Source: Enoplosus armatus (lineage: Eukaryota; Chordata; Actinopteri; Centrarchiformes; Enoplosidae). Taken from it: 64,000 nt of DNA. Positions 22,316 through 29,640 of the stretch are shown in pieces; the first letter of the stretch is position 1, and every line of letters starts with the position of its first letter. The notes beneath the pieces were generated by a model. It saw nothing but the letters and a program-made list of their open reading frames with translations. It was not told the origin of the DNA and made no database searches. The position numbers and the translations under genes were made by a program. The stretch covers positions 2,147,001 to 2,211,000 of the forward strand of contig NC_092198.1 of NCBI RefSeq assembly GCF_043641665.1, written 5' to 3'.

Positions 22316-24610
22316 GTGACATAACAGCAGTAAATCAGACCTGAAGCTTCCATCCACCCACAGACGGACCTCACAGCTCCATGATGTGGACACAAAAGCA
22401 GGAAGAGGACAATTCCAGTGATGATGTCATTTTGTAGGCCAAACTGGGACCTAGTTCCACCGTGTTCTCCTACTGAAGGTTCCTGCTGAAGATTTCTGCT
22501 CTGGGTTTTAGGTCAATTAGGAAAATTGGTGAGTAGCTTATTCTGCTATATTCTACGTAACATCACCGTGTCCAAAAACAAACATCTGTCACAGTGGAAA
22601 GTAATTAAGTACATTTACGTAAGTACTTGTACTTTACTTGAGTATTTCAATTTCTTGCTACTTTCTACTTCAACTCCACCACATTTCAGAATGAAATATT
22701 GTACCGACAGCTTTAGGTACTTATGTTTCAGAAGAAGAGTTCATATAAAAACACACATGATAAATTTATCATTTAATATATTGTTAAAGATTAAACCAGG
22801 TGTTCCCAACTTTTTTGGCCAGTGACCCTTTACAAAACAGCTGTTTGAGCTCCAACTCTATGAGTTGTTGACATTTTCCCACTAAACTTTCCGTCACCAC
22901 CAGCTGATTCTACAATCGTGGCAGCTTTTCCAAGCAGCAGCCACCACACCTGAGCTTTGAAGTGTTTTTAGCTGCAGTTCCGCTAATGGCCACTAGACAA
23001 TGGACCAAAATACACAGATGAATTGTAGTGAATGGGAAAACTCCCAAATTCTCTCCAGAAAAATGCATTCAGTTCATTTTATCCACATAAAGTTCAGCTC
23101 TCAGTACATAATTTAACTTCTTCTAAAGTGCATCTTCGTATGAATTTTAAAAATGACTGTTCCGTGAAAAAGACATGTTTGTCATGACTGACAGGCCTCT
23201 CAACCGGCCGGGTTTATCAATCAGACACCTTCATCATACAAAGTGACAACGGTCAGCAGCACAGAGAAACAAACGGACCACCCTGCTGCTCCTTCAACAC
23301 AACACACAGCTGTGAAACAGGAAGTGAAGAGCGCTGACACAGCAAGACCAACCAGGAAGTGACATTCCCGCTGAAAAAGTCTTTTCCTCAGCCAGTGACA
23401 AGAGACGACAAGTGAAAGTGTGTGACAACAAAGATGCATGTGGAAGGTAAAGTTGGTCAGTCTGTCCAACACTGACAGGAAAGCCGGTCCCATCAATCTA
23501 TCAATTCATCAATCAACCAACCAACCAATCACTGAAAGGCTGGTACAGAAACAACAGTGGGAGTTACTGGAAGAAGTTCAAATGAGAGCATCATCGTGTT
23601 TTCCTCTCTCCATCGTCATGCACTGCAAACAGGGTTTGCTGCAAAGAGTCTGTGTGTTGGTGGAGGGCCGGGAAATGCATTCAGTGCAGCAAACACAGGT
23701 GGTGCGTTCAGCACGAGCAGTTAAACCAGTAGATGGTGAGAGATTAAGTCGAGCTGAGAGCAGATGCCTGAACTACATGTGAAGCATGAGAACCAGGTTC
23801 AGCAAAACTCTGCGTCCAAGACTAGATCAACTGAACTGGAACAATAAATAGTGATGTTTTCTAGCGTGTTCATCTTTGGTATCATATTTCTGAAGTCTTT
23901 TCTCGTAGTTACGAGATGCTAAGTCATGTTCCCGACTGGATAGTGTGTTAGCGGTTAGCTCACCAGATACAGTAGTTCAACCCCCCAAACCCTGCAAGTA
24001 GTCAGTACGTCACCAGGCCTCAAAAGCCAAATATTTAGCCAAGAATTTCACTGTGCTGTTCTGGTGAGACAGAGCATGAAGCTAAAGAAGAGAACTGTAT
24101 CTCATTGCTACAAGAAAACTACATCATTAGTACAAGACCTTTATCACATAATTTAGAGATTCTTTGCCATAATTATAAGAAAACTTCTCCAATTTATTTT
24201 TTCTCATCTTGGGCAAAATATTGAAAATTTGGAATTTTGAAAAAAAGAAAATCTCACAGTTGAAATGTAGCACATCAAAGATCACAGGCCAAAATAAAGT
24301 CAGCAAAACGTACCTTCTGATCGACGATGGAGCAGACGAGCTCCCTGACAGCAGGCAGTGAGTGGTCTCCGGGGTCGAGGGTGACCGTTTCCCTGGTGAG
24401 TCCGATCTGAAGCAGGAAGGAGACTCCATGGACGGAGCATCGTGAGTTTGTGGGGCTGGGGGCCGTCTGGCTGCCGTTGGACAGCCGGCTGCAGAGGGTG
24501 GCGGGCGGGCTGGGGGACGGCGACGGGGTGGGTGGGGCCGCATGCTGAGGGAAGACGGGGAAAGATCGCGGCGAGGCCGGCGGTGGCAGCGGGCTGTTGT
24601 CGGCAGACAT
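1..24610 (-). CDS. prkd3: prkd3, protein kinase D3 (5' half of gene, ten coding exons, runs off left edge)
   Basis: Serine/threonine kinase of the protein kinase D family, recruited by diacylglycerol to Golgi and plasma membranes and activated by novel PKCs. Ten exons join in consistent phase to 489 codons plus two bases. Domains seen: N-terminal segment (1-145); C1a (H158, C171, C174, C188, C191, H196, C199, C207); basic-serine segment [10 protein letters not shown] (213-222), the kind of site that binds 14-3-3 in PKD1; C1b (H274, C287, C290, C304, C307, H312, C315, C323); acidic linker (about 332-385); PH domain from about 416. The PH remainder and the kinase domain lie outside the window. 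Paralogue choice rests on the start MSADNSP, the linker reading [11 protein letters not shown] and the PH entry [17 protein letters not shown], which fit PRKD3 better than PRKD1 or PRKD2 as I remember them. The exons span 24.6 kb and intron 2 alone is 11 kb. The start codon lies in exon 2, behind a non-coding leader exon. PRKD3 identity is strong; exact boundaries are inferred. Confidence 0.95.
1236..1314 (-). mobile_element. TAGGGCTGCAAC-family MITE fragment
   Basis: Reads GTCGATCAACAGAAAATAGT and CTGGTTCCAGCTTCTTGAAT, the inverse of the family 3' part. Confidence 0.6.
1742..1778. repeat. CA microsatellite
   Basis: About 18 units, followed by imperfect CAAACACAGA sequence. Confidence 0.97.
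2393..2470 (-). CDS. prkd3: prkd3 coding exon 10 (PH domain)
   Basis: 78 bp, acceptor CTTTGCAG, donor GTAGGA. 26 codons starting [18 protein letters not shown] and ending KFYK form PH-domain strands 2-3. Confidence 0.94.
2471..3189 (-). other. prkd3 intron 9
   Basis: Non-coding. A fragment at 2541-2592 resembles the internal part of the CAGTGGTGGAAG hAT-like MITE seen at 22.6, 27.6 and 28.3 kb. Nothing else recognised. Confidence 0.8.
2541..2592. mobile_element. hAT-like MITE internal fragment
   Basis: ACATGTGATCAGTTTATAAA then TATAGATTAAACTACC matches the internal part of the 22.6-kb copy (inverse of the 28.1-kb copy). Confidence 0.5.
3190..3313 (-). CDS. prkd3: prkd3 coding exon 9 (entry to PH domain)
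   Basis: 124 bp, acceptor TGTGCAG, donor GTGAGA. It encodes [20 protein letters not shown] and, further on, [14 protein letters not shown], the first strand of the PH domain. Ends in phase 0. Confidence 0.95.
3314..3688 (-). other. prkd3 intron 8
   Basis: 375 bp, AT-rich, no recognisable element. Confidence 0.85.
3689..3851 (-). CDS. prkd3: prkd3 coding exon 8 (acidic linker)
   Basis: 163 bp, acceptor TTCTGCAG, donor GTGACG. Residues 332-385 are strongly acidic and include [11 protein letters not shown] and [10 protein letters not shown]. The linker is the most divergent part among PKD paralogues, and here it follows the PRKD3 pattern, so it carries most of the paralogue assignment. Confidence 0.93.
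3852..4439 (-). other. prkd3 intron 7
   Basis: 588 bp, AT-rich, no recognisable element. Confidence 0.85.
4440..4517 (-). CDS. prkd3: prkd3 coding exon 7 (end of C1b)
   Basis: 78 bp, acceptor CTGCTGCAG, donor GTGAGT. It reads [18 protein letters not shown], then LGEVDFNG, and completes C1b (C307, H312, C315, C323). Only 188 bp separate it from exon 6. Confidence 0.94.
4706..4895 (-). CDS. prkd3: prkd3 coding exon 6 (linker and first part of C1b)
   Basis: 190 bp, acceptor CTGACGCAG, donor GTGACG (weaker than average). It contains [10 protein letters not shown] and [20 protein letters not shown], giving C1b residues H274, C287, C290 and C304. The acceptor choice gives an entry peptide [11 protein letters not shown] that I cannot match closely to mammals, so the 5' edge of this exon is the least certain of the prkd3 boundaries. 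Confidence 0.88.
5271..5531. repeat. 127-bp tandem duplication (two copies)
   Basis: Copies start at 5271 and 5398 and are nearly identical over 127 bp, suggesting recent duplication. The second copy is followed by a short partial unit to about 5531. Confidence 0.95.
6577..6619. repeat. GT microsatellite
   Basis: About 21 units, 120 bp before the GA satellite. Confidence 0.97.
6740..7619. repeat. 880-bp GA/GACA satellite with higher-order structure
   Basis: GAGA and GACAGA units interrupted at intervals by GTGTGTGTGAG blocks (near 6769, 6838, 6905, 7014, 7284, 7356 and 7422). Segments of about 108 bp recur (6900-6990 against 7008-7100), so the array grew by unequal duplication of compound blocks. 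It ends in a short CTA run (7618-7633). The long open frames over it on both strands are artefacts. Confidence 0.97.
7866..8065 (+). mobile_element. Abundant fish repeat end (CATCCATCCAT ... GTGGGAGGAAACCGGAG)
   Basis: Contains CATCCATCCATTTGCCTATC, CACACCTACGGGCAATTTAG and TGTGGGAGGAAACCGGAGCA in the usual order. The family is very common in fish and usually classed as the end of a non-LTR element; I do not assign a clade. Confidence 0.65.
8491..8648 (-). CDS. prkd3: prkd3 coding exon 5 (end of C1a and inter-C1 linker)
   Basis: 158 bp between acceptor CTCCTCTTCAG and donor GTGGGT. It completes C1a (C191, H196, C199, C207) and adds the linker [13 protein letters not shown]. The two serines after the basic run correspond to the 14-3-3 docking region known in PKD1. 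Ends in phase 0 after PQEE. Confidence 0.95.
8649..10725 (-). other. prkd3 intron 4
   Basis: Non-coding, about 2.1 kb. A short TG run (9621-9637) is the only clear simple repeat. The 142-codon open frame at 9231-9659 on the plus strand shows no family features. Confidence 0.8.
10726..10857 (-). CDS. prkd3: prkd3 coding exon 4 (first part of C1a zinc finger)
   Basis: 132 bp between acceptor TTGGTTTCAG and donor GTAAGA. Residues 146-189 contain [20 protein letters not shown] and supply the first histidine (H158) and cysteines C171, C174 and C188 of C1a, the diacylglycerol/phorbol-ester-binding finger. Confidence 0.95.
10858..13149 (-). other. prkd3 intron 3
   Basis: Non-coding. Holds the best copy of the GCTAACATGC interspersed repeat (11730-12180), a purine-rich AGG/AAG tract (12420-12480) and a small CpG-rich patch (12655-12720) of unknown meaning. 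Confidence 0.8.
11730..12180 (+). mobile_element. GCTAACATGC interspersed repeat, longest copy
   Basis: Starts with clustered GCTAACATGC and CATGTTAGC words, then GACCTGATGATGGCGCTAGA and CAATCCATCCAATAGTTTTT followed by GAGATATTTCA. This combination recurs across fish genomes. The second half (12030-12170) partly duplicates the first. Confidence 0.7.
13150..13288 (-). CDS. prkd3: prkd3 coding exon 3 (residues 100-145)
   Basis: 139 bp between acceptor CTTCCTCAG and donor GTAAGA. It reads [19 protein letters not shown] and onward to [11 protein letters not shown], a near-invariant PKD-family segment in the N-terminal domain before C1a. It leaves one base (phase 1) that completes an Ala codon in exon 4. 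Confidence 0.95.
15132..15196. repeat. CA microsatellite
   Basis: About 32 units with one T interruption near 15141. Confidence 0.97.
15518..15728. repeat. Minisatellite, about 20-bp unit GTCGTTTTGTGTGTCTTTGTA
   Basis: About ten diverged units of roughly 19-21 bp, with variants GTCATTTTGTGTCTC and GTTGTTTTGTATCCC. The antisense open frame reads a Thr/Lys-rich repeat and is not a gene. Confidence 0.9.
16065..16118. repeat. CA microsatellite
   Basis: About 27 units. Confidence 0.97.
16635..16850 (+). mobile_element. TAGGGCTGCAAC-family MITE, partial
   Basis: Reads AAAATGTCCAGAAAATTGTG, AGCAGCAAATCCTCACAAAT and TTAATCGATTATCAAAATAG in family order. Ends missing. Confidence 0.7.
17575..17770 (+). 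mobile_element. GCTAACATGC repeat, 3' part
   Basis: Shares TTTTGCAGGTATTTGGTCAT, GATGATGGCGCTAGATGAAA and GAGATATTTCAGTCTGGACC with the family. Confidence 0.7.
18018..18054. repeat. GT microsatellite
   Basis: About 18 units with one A interruption. A short CA run (17933-17951) lies 67 bp upstream in complementary orientation. Confidence 0.95.
18872..18890. promoter_or_regulatory. Perfect palindrome of everted nuclear-receptor half sites
   Basis: TGTGACCTC-A-GAGGTCACA: nine-base perfect arms around one base, holding TGACCT and AGGTCA everted by three bases. In prkd3 intron 2. Function unknown. Confidence 0.35.
19365..19815 (+). mobile_element. Non-LTR retrotransposon tail (C-terminus of ORF2 and 3' UTR)
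   Basis: One frame reads [20 protein letters not shown] then AIKLFNSSL and a stop (about 19448-19537), a C-terminal tail shared by many fish LINEs. It is followed by AT-rich 3' UTR ending near TGGGAGCACCATTACTGTAT. 5'-truncated with the upstream frame broken, so inactive. Clade (CR1/L2/Rex1-like) not resolved. Confidence 0.75.
20480..20690 (-). mobile_element. GCTAACATGC repeat, 5' part, inverted
   Basis: Reads CATCAGCCTCAGCTGTACTT and GAGCATGTTAGCATGCTGAC, the inverse of the family 5' part. Confidence 0.7.
22168..22312. repeat. Complementary GT and CA runs flanking G and C tracts
   Basis: A GT run (22168-22188) and GGGGGTGGT face a CCCCCCCACC tract and CA run (22257-22312), so the strand can fold back on itself. 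Confidence 0.95.
22591..22797. mobile_element. hAT-like MITE (CAGTGGTGGAAG family), one half
   Basis: Begins ACAGTGGAAAGTAATTAAGT, then CTTGTACTTTACTTGAGTAT and CAACTCCACCACATTTCAGA, typical of a fish MITE with CAGTGGTGGAA ends. Stops at about 22797, where another repeat end (CAGGTGTTCCCAAC) begins. Confidence 0.7.
24314..24610 (-). CDS. prkd3: prkd3 coding exon 2, start codon (residues 1-99)
   Basis: Begins at the ATG at 24610-24608 and ends with codon AAG before donor GTACGT (phase 0). It encodes a Pro/Ser-rich, low-complexity N-terminus (about residues 1-50), then a conserved segment with [12 protein letters not shown] and ending [12 protein letters not shown]. The start is chosen because MSADNSP resembles the mammalian PRKD3 start. 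The Kozak context is weak (C at -3). The exon itself extends upstream to 24753 as 5' untranslated sequence behind acceptor CTTTCTTGCAG. GC content is clearly higher than in the surrounding introns. Confidence 0.95.
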
Positions 24611-24753
24611 TGGCTGCTATCTGTGACGTCGTCCAGGCGGGAGAAAGGCGTCGCAGGTGAACGACATCCAAAAGAAAGCGTCTGGTTTGTTGGTCAGCCG
24701 AGGGTCTTCCCTCCCCTTGTTTGCCTCGATTCACATTTGTCACCACTAAAATC
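24611..24753 (-). other. prkd3: prkd3 exon 2, 5' untranslated part
   Basis: 143 bp between acceptor CTTTCTTGCAG (AG at 24755-24754) and the prkd3 start codon. It has two upstream ATGs: a minimal ATG-TGA and a 16-codon uORF ending 6 bp before the main start. A TGACGTCG sequence (CRE-like on the plus strand at 24623-24630) is present but lies in transcribed leader. Confidence 0.65.
24617..24667 (-). other. 16-codon uORF immediately upstream of prkd3 start
   Basis: ATG at 24667-24665, in-frame TAG at 24619-24617, leaving six bases before the prkd3 ATG at 24610. The peptide is MSFTCDAFLPPGRRHR. A uORF this close to the main start would normally force either leaky scanning or inefficient reinitiation. 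No evidence of peptide function. Confidence 0.5.
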
Positions 24754-26404
24754 CTGCAAGAAAGGTTTCCTCTCGCTGCCGGGCATCGCTGAGGTAGAAA
24801 CGAACAAAGTCAACTATGACGTAAAAGCTCAGGATTCTGGGAAGTTAAAGTTTAAAGAGTTAAATCCTCAGGGCTCCTGCTGGGTGGGACTGTGGATCAT
24901 GTTGTGAGCAGAAAAACAACCAGGAAGCTCTGCAGATCAGTAGTTTGTCTTTACTGTTGTCACTGGCTGCATCTGTTGAGAATCAAAGAAAACATGTTGA
25001 AGAAGAAGTTTGTCATACCCTATCTAGCAAATAAGAGCCTTTAATGACCTCACTGCACTTCATGACATTTCATTTCATCCTTCACGTCATGTCCTTTTGA
25101 GTAGGTGAATTTGTGAAGACTTCATTGTGTATGACGGTATTTCTATCTTCTGACCATTTTAAAAGTTATTACAAAAATTACCAAACTAACTTATGTTTAA
25201 AAACAATTGTGGCGACATCAAAAATGTTCTAAGAAAATTCAAATTTATTTAATAATATCTAAATATCTGCTAGCCCTGAAGCCCTGTTTCTATTTAAGAC
25301 AAATTTAGCTCTGTGTTGAATGGGATTCTGGTGAAGGAACTTGTGGCTAAAAAATGCTCATTTCTAGAATTTAGAACTTTAACATCCTGTTGGCCTTTTT
25401 CTGGATTAGTCATACTTTCCGTTTCAGCGACCACCTTGTTTCAAATTCACATTCAGGCTGAGAGAAATGTAACCTCAAATATCAATAATGGCATCAGTCA
25501 AATATATAGCATCAGTTGTGCTCTAATGAGGCAAGTAAAATTAGCTTATTGGATAAATTTAACATAGGCTTCTATATTACTGCAAGAACTATATCATATC
25601 ACATCGTAGCATAGTATCATTTCAAATAGTGCCAAATATCATACCATGTATTGTGCCAAAGCTTTCTGCTGCAGAAACTATAAATCTGCAAGAACGTTAT
25701 GGTTACTTTTGATTCGTGAGACTGCTGCAAAACATCTGCTGACAAAATAAAAGCTCTGGTCAACCAACTTCCCAAAAAATAGACAAACAAACACATTTTC
25801 TCATATCTCTTAGGCAAATTTGGGTGAATGGACCCTTTAAGCCTCTACTGTTCCAACAGACAGGAAGGGGTGCCATGTTATATCATACATAGCGAGTCTG
25901 AGTTTACCTGGACATACCTAGCAAGATTATTTAATTTGATCACTATAACAAATGTTCATATCATGGTTCGTTCCTGAATACTGATTTTAAAGGAAAATGT
26001 TGGATTTTAGTTCAGTAACACACATTAAAATCCATGTGACTCATGATGATGAACATAAATGTGACTTTTTAACCCTGTGACCTTGAGTACTACTGTAAAC
26101 TTAATACTACTCACCTGTATTTGCCCGGGGAACAACAACGAATACAACACCAAAACATAAAATAAATAAATACTAATAATATGAATAATTATTATAATGA
26201 TAATAATAATTGCTCGGTTGATTTACACACGTGTATACCTACCTTATGTGTCGGATCACATCTGGATTGTCGCTCAGAGAGAGATATCAAACTGTAACTG
26301 TACAAAGTTTGAACATAAAGCAACAGGCTGTCGTCCCGCGGCTTGTTTTTATTGCCTTCACACACATGAAAAGTGCAGTTAGTTAAATTTAACGGCATCT
26401 TTAC
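24754..26404 (-). other. prkd3 intron 1 (leader intron)
   Basis: 1651 bp between the leader exon and exon 2. AT-rich, with a short ATA/TAATAA run (26155-26215). Otherwise nothing recognised. Confidence 0.6.
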
Positions 26405-26790
26405 CTCTGAGAGCAGGGCGGTTTTTCCGCTTCCATCGGCGCAGAAAACGAGAAGAAAAAATGTGCGTTAAAGTCCCATCCAGCGGCAGCTCGGACCGCT
26501 CCACGGTTGAATTTTAACGAGCACAGTCCCGGTTGGTCCGCTGCACTCGGTCCCCCCGGGTCTGGCAGGGAGAAGTAAAAGCAGGTAGAATAAACCGTTA
26601 GACTTCTTTTCTCGTTTCTCCCCAAACTTCCCGGACGAGCAGCGGTTCGACCGAGCAGCTCCAGCTTCATGCGGATCTGATTATCACAGCGACAAAACAC
26701 TCAGACACGAACTACCGCTCACACCGGGGGGGTAGGAGGAGGAGCGACGGGGAGAGAGGACTCACTCTGACGGCATTTTCCAGGGACCGG
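26405..26790 (-). other. prkd3: prkd3 5' untranslated leader exon (exon 1), 5' end approximate
   Basis: The minus strand has a donor, CTCTCAGAG followed by GTAAAG, at 26405/26404. It lies in a GC- and CpG-rich block directly upstream of the prkd3 coding start. It pairs naturally with the acceptor CTTTCTTGCAG before 24753, leaving an intron of 1651 bp. The transcription start cannot be read; the 5' limit is set where CpG density falls. The exon has an ATG at 26670 that opens a long overlapping frame (separate entry). Confidence 0.6.
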
Positions 26791-26830
26791 ACAACCGGAG
26801 CCTCTGCAACCAAACAGAACAAACTAGCTG
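26660..26830 (-). promoter_or_regulatory. prkd3: prkd3 CpG-rich promoter region
   Basis: CpG-dense, TATA-less sequence around and upstream of the leader exon, next to G-rich runs at 26725-26758. Position and composition suit a broad housekeeping-type promoter. No specific factor site is claimed. Confidence 0.45.
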
Positions 26831-27464
26831 GAGTGTAAAAACGGCAACGCCTTTGAAATTGCAAAATATGTAAAACGGACCAGAAGTTATTTTTGTAATG
26901 ATAATTAATAAATTAAATGTAATTTAGTTGTCATGGCAACAGCTCAACCTGCGAGCTAGGACGGCTGAGCTCCATGACAACTAAAGTTAGCAAACTCGCT
27001 CTACTGAGGAAGACCAACCCTGATATGTAGTTGAAAGCTTCAGATAAAAAACTACTGTTTCAAAGTTCAAGGGTCCACTTTTACGCTCAAATGTTAACTA
27101 GCTACCTTTAGCTGTCTGTAGGTTAAGTTCGCGCCACAGCTAACGCTAGCTAGCGCTCAGCTAACACTAGTCCCGGGTCACAGAGCTAGCATCCGTTTTT
27201 CTGAAAAATAGTTAGCTCACAATCTTTGAAAAGTCCTTACACAAAACACTTCCACTCCTCACGGTTTTGAAGGTACTTCCAGAATCCTGAGATTCCTGAG
27301 AATGACTTTTCCTTATCTGGATAAAAAAAGATATTAATATATCCACTGCATGTCAAAGAGGATTTTTAACTTGTCTGCCAAACTGCAACTATTCCCTAAT
27401 CCAAACAAAGATGGCAGCCGGTGATAGTTAACGTCTCTGTCTTTGCTTCAGTTTGTAGACCAAC

Positions 27465-27686
27465 CACACTCAAAAAGTTTTATAGATATATTGATAAAAA
27501 CTTTCTGATTTATCAAAAAGTTTGATCAATATATGTATCTATTTTAATGTTACTTATAAATATGAACTGTTTATACACGATTTATATTTACCTTGTTTTG
27601 TACAAAGTACTTTCATAAAGTAAAATTCTGAATGCAGGACAGAGTATTTCTACACTGTGGTATCACTACTTGTACTTCCACCACTG
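27465..27686 (-). mobile_element. hAT-like MITE (CAGTGGTGGAAG family), other half
   Basis: The plus strand ends with ACACTGTGGTATCACTACTT and CTTCCACCACTG at 27686, so the intact terminal repeat is on the right side. Confidence 0.7.
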
Positions 27687-28104
27687 GTGTTAGCTCAACG
27701 TTAGCTTACACAGACCAAGGCTAAGCTAAGCTAACAACTGCGTATCTCTGTGGCTTGAATATGATGAGAGAGGCACTCACTGAAACTGAGCTAACGCTAG
27801 CTAGCATTCTGATACTACTGTGTGTGCTGGCAGTTTGAAACATACTATTGAAGATGGGAAATTCACGTGATATACATACTGAGTGAGTGCTAAAACAAAC
27901 TCAAACTGACACTGAGGGAACTTTTCTTATAAATCGTTCCCTCAAATTATGACTCTGTTTATACCTCAGAGTGATACATCTTTCAAACCATAGACAAGCA
28001 TTGCCTCATTGAATTTCATCAGATAAATCTGTGGCGCCACCTCCTGTTGGAAACCACTCCATCACCCAAACTAAATGTCATCCATCCAAAAAAATACCAG
28101 CATC

Positions 28105-28453
28105 AGCAGAAGCAGCTACTCATTATGCAGAATGACCCATTTCAGAATATGTATATTATATTATTGGATTATAATTATTGATTGATTATGTGTTGATCAC
28201 TTTAATGTTGCAGCTGGTAAAGGTGGAGCTTATTATTTACTCCTCATTGATAATATTATATGACAATTTTTTGAATGTATTTTGTTTTATTAATCTAAAT
28301 CTGTAAAGTAACTTAAGTTATCAAATGAATATAGTGGAGTAAAAAGTACAATATTTTCCTCTGAGATGTAGTGCAGTAGGAGTATAAAGTCAGAGATTTA
28401 ACAAAAACAGATTTTATTACTTGAGTAAAGTTTATGTAAGCTCTCCAACACTG
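28105..28453 (+). mobile_element. hAT-like MITE (CAGTGGTGGAAG family), 3' two thirds
   Basis: Reads CTACTCATTATGCAGAATGA, AATGTTGCAGCTGGTAAAGG and TAGTGGAGTAAAAAGTACAA, ending with a worn terminal CTCCAACACTG. Confidence 0.75.
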
Positions 28454-29419
28454 CAGTAACTCCACCAGGCCTTTTCCTGAGCTGATGTGTGTGTAATAAC
28501 ATATATTGTTCCAGTCTCGGGCACCTTTATCTGCATCTATTGTCCAGAGCGGCGCTGTAGCTCTCAGTTACCGCGGTTCAGCCCTCCTCTGACAGGAATC
28601 CTGAGGCCGAGAGACTGTTAATGTTTTCCGAGGTAGGATTAAAAGAAAACATCGCACATACAGGAGCACAATGAAAACTGAAGGTCAAAGGTCACCTGGG
28701 GGAAGGAGAGCGTGACAGAGGTTAAACTAATAAACTAATAAAAGTTACTTCTTATTTCCCTCCTTAAATCAAGAGCATTACAAGAGAAACACCAAGTTTT
28801 TATATTCAGGTAGTTATATTATTAGAGAGAAAGCATTTGTACTAGGCCATGCTTTTACTGATGTATGTCAAAGGAGGGCGATGTTTCTCTACAAATCAGC
28901 TGTAGTGGATTCATGTGGACTCAAAGCAACAGGCTCATGCTTTCTTCATATCAGGAAATCATTTAATGTGCCACATTAATTCAGTAATGATGATGTTAGA
29001 AATGTTTGTATCTGGATTAAGACCTTCAAATGTGTATGTTATAGCCAGCCAACAGCTGGGAATAACACCTGGAGATGATGATCAGAGAGAGCTGGTCGTG
29101 CCTAAAACTAAAAGAACAAAAGGTGCCCTTTGTACAACATGTACAACTGAATTTCATCTCTTTTCTTACCGTTCACACACACCTTTCATCTCCTGCATCA
29201 AGATTTAAAGGAGCCTGGACTTCTTGGACGCTTTATAAAGTTTACTAAGAATCAGAGCAGAAAGACCCGCCCACATCAGCTTTTCATAATGCTGCATTCA
29301 GGTGCTGTCAGACATTTACATTTATTTTTTTATTTATTTTTACATATGTTGCATTTAAAAGTCCAAGGGAAACGTGGATACATGATGCTAGAATTGTATA
29401 TTGCTACATTTAGTATTTG

Positions 29420-29460
29420 TAATAATAATAATAATATAATAATAATAATAATAATAATAA
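29420..29460. repeat. AAT trinucleotide repeat
   Basis: About 13 units with one interruption. Confidence 0.95.
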
Positions 29461-29499
29461 GTATTTGACAGAATAACATTATTGATTATTGTTTTTTAC

Positions 29500-29640
29500 A
29501 GGTTTCTTCCATTTTTACCTCTTAAAGAGTTTTTTGGGGGAGTTTTTCCTCATCTGAATTGAGAGTCTAAGGACAGAGGGTGTTGTATGCTGATTTTCAA
29601 TATTGGGCTATGTAAATACAATTTGCAGTAAAGCGTGACC
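29500..29640 (+). mobile_element. Degraded repeat end with CTCTTAAAGAGTTTTTTGGG motif
   Basis: GTTTCTTCC, then CTCTTAAAGAG and GAGTTTTTCCTCATC, in the order seen at the 3' ends of common fish LINEs. Strongly diverged. Confidence 0.4.

Larger units (their letters stand above)
13289..24313 (-). other. prkd3 intron 2 (11 kb)
   Basis: The largest prkd3 intron. It holds CA/GT microsatellites, the GTCGTTTTGTGT minisatellite (15518-15728), MITE copies at 16.6, 17.6, 20.5 and 22.6 kb, a LINE tail (19365-19815) and a palindrome of nuclear-receptor half sites (18872-18890). No open frame looks like a missed exon, and exons 2 and 3 join in phase across it. Confidence 0.8.
24314..26670 (-). other. Spliced alternative ORF overlapping prkd3 exon 2 in another frame (possible dual coding)
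   Basis: An ATG at 26670 in the leader exon opens 88 codons to the donor. Joining the remaining AG to the first base of exon 2 (24753) continues the frame for 146 codons through all of exon 2. This includes the whole prkd3 first coding exon, read one base upstream of the prkd3 frame. The frame then stops after two codons in exon 3. Total about 237 codons. The product is Arg/Pro-rich with no domain I recognise, and the ATG context is poor. It may be a by-product of high GC and codon bias. If the leader exon is real, ribosomes starting here would bypass the prkd3 start. Confidence 0.35.

Noticed and set aside
24542..24907. 121-codon plus-strand frame opposite prkd3 exon 2
   Set aside because: GC-rich antisense shadow of prkd3 coding and leader sequence.
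26641..26662. GGTTCGACC resembling a tRNA B box
   Set aside because: No matching A box at proper spacing and no cloverleaf; it lies in the prkd3 leader exon.
28915..29208. 97-codon frame in the intergenic region
   Set aside because: No domain, no promoter or splice context.
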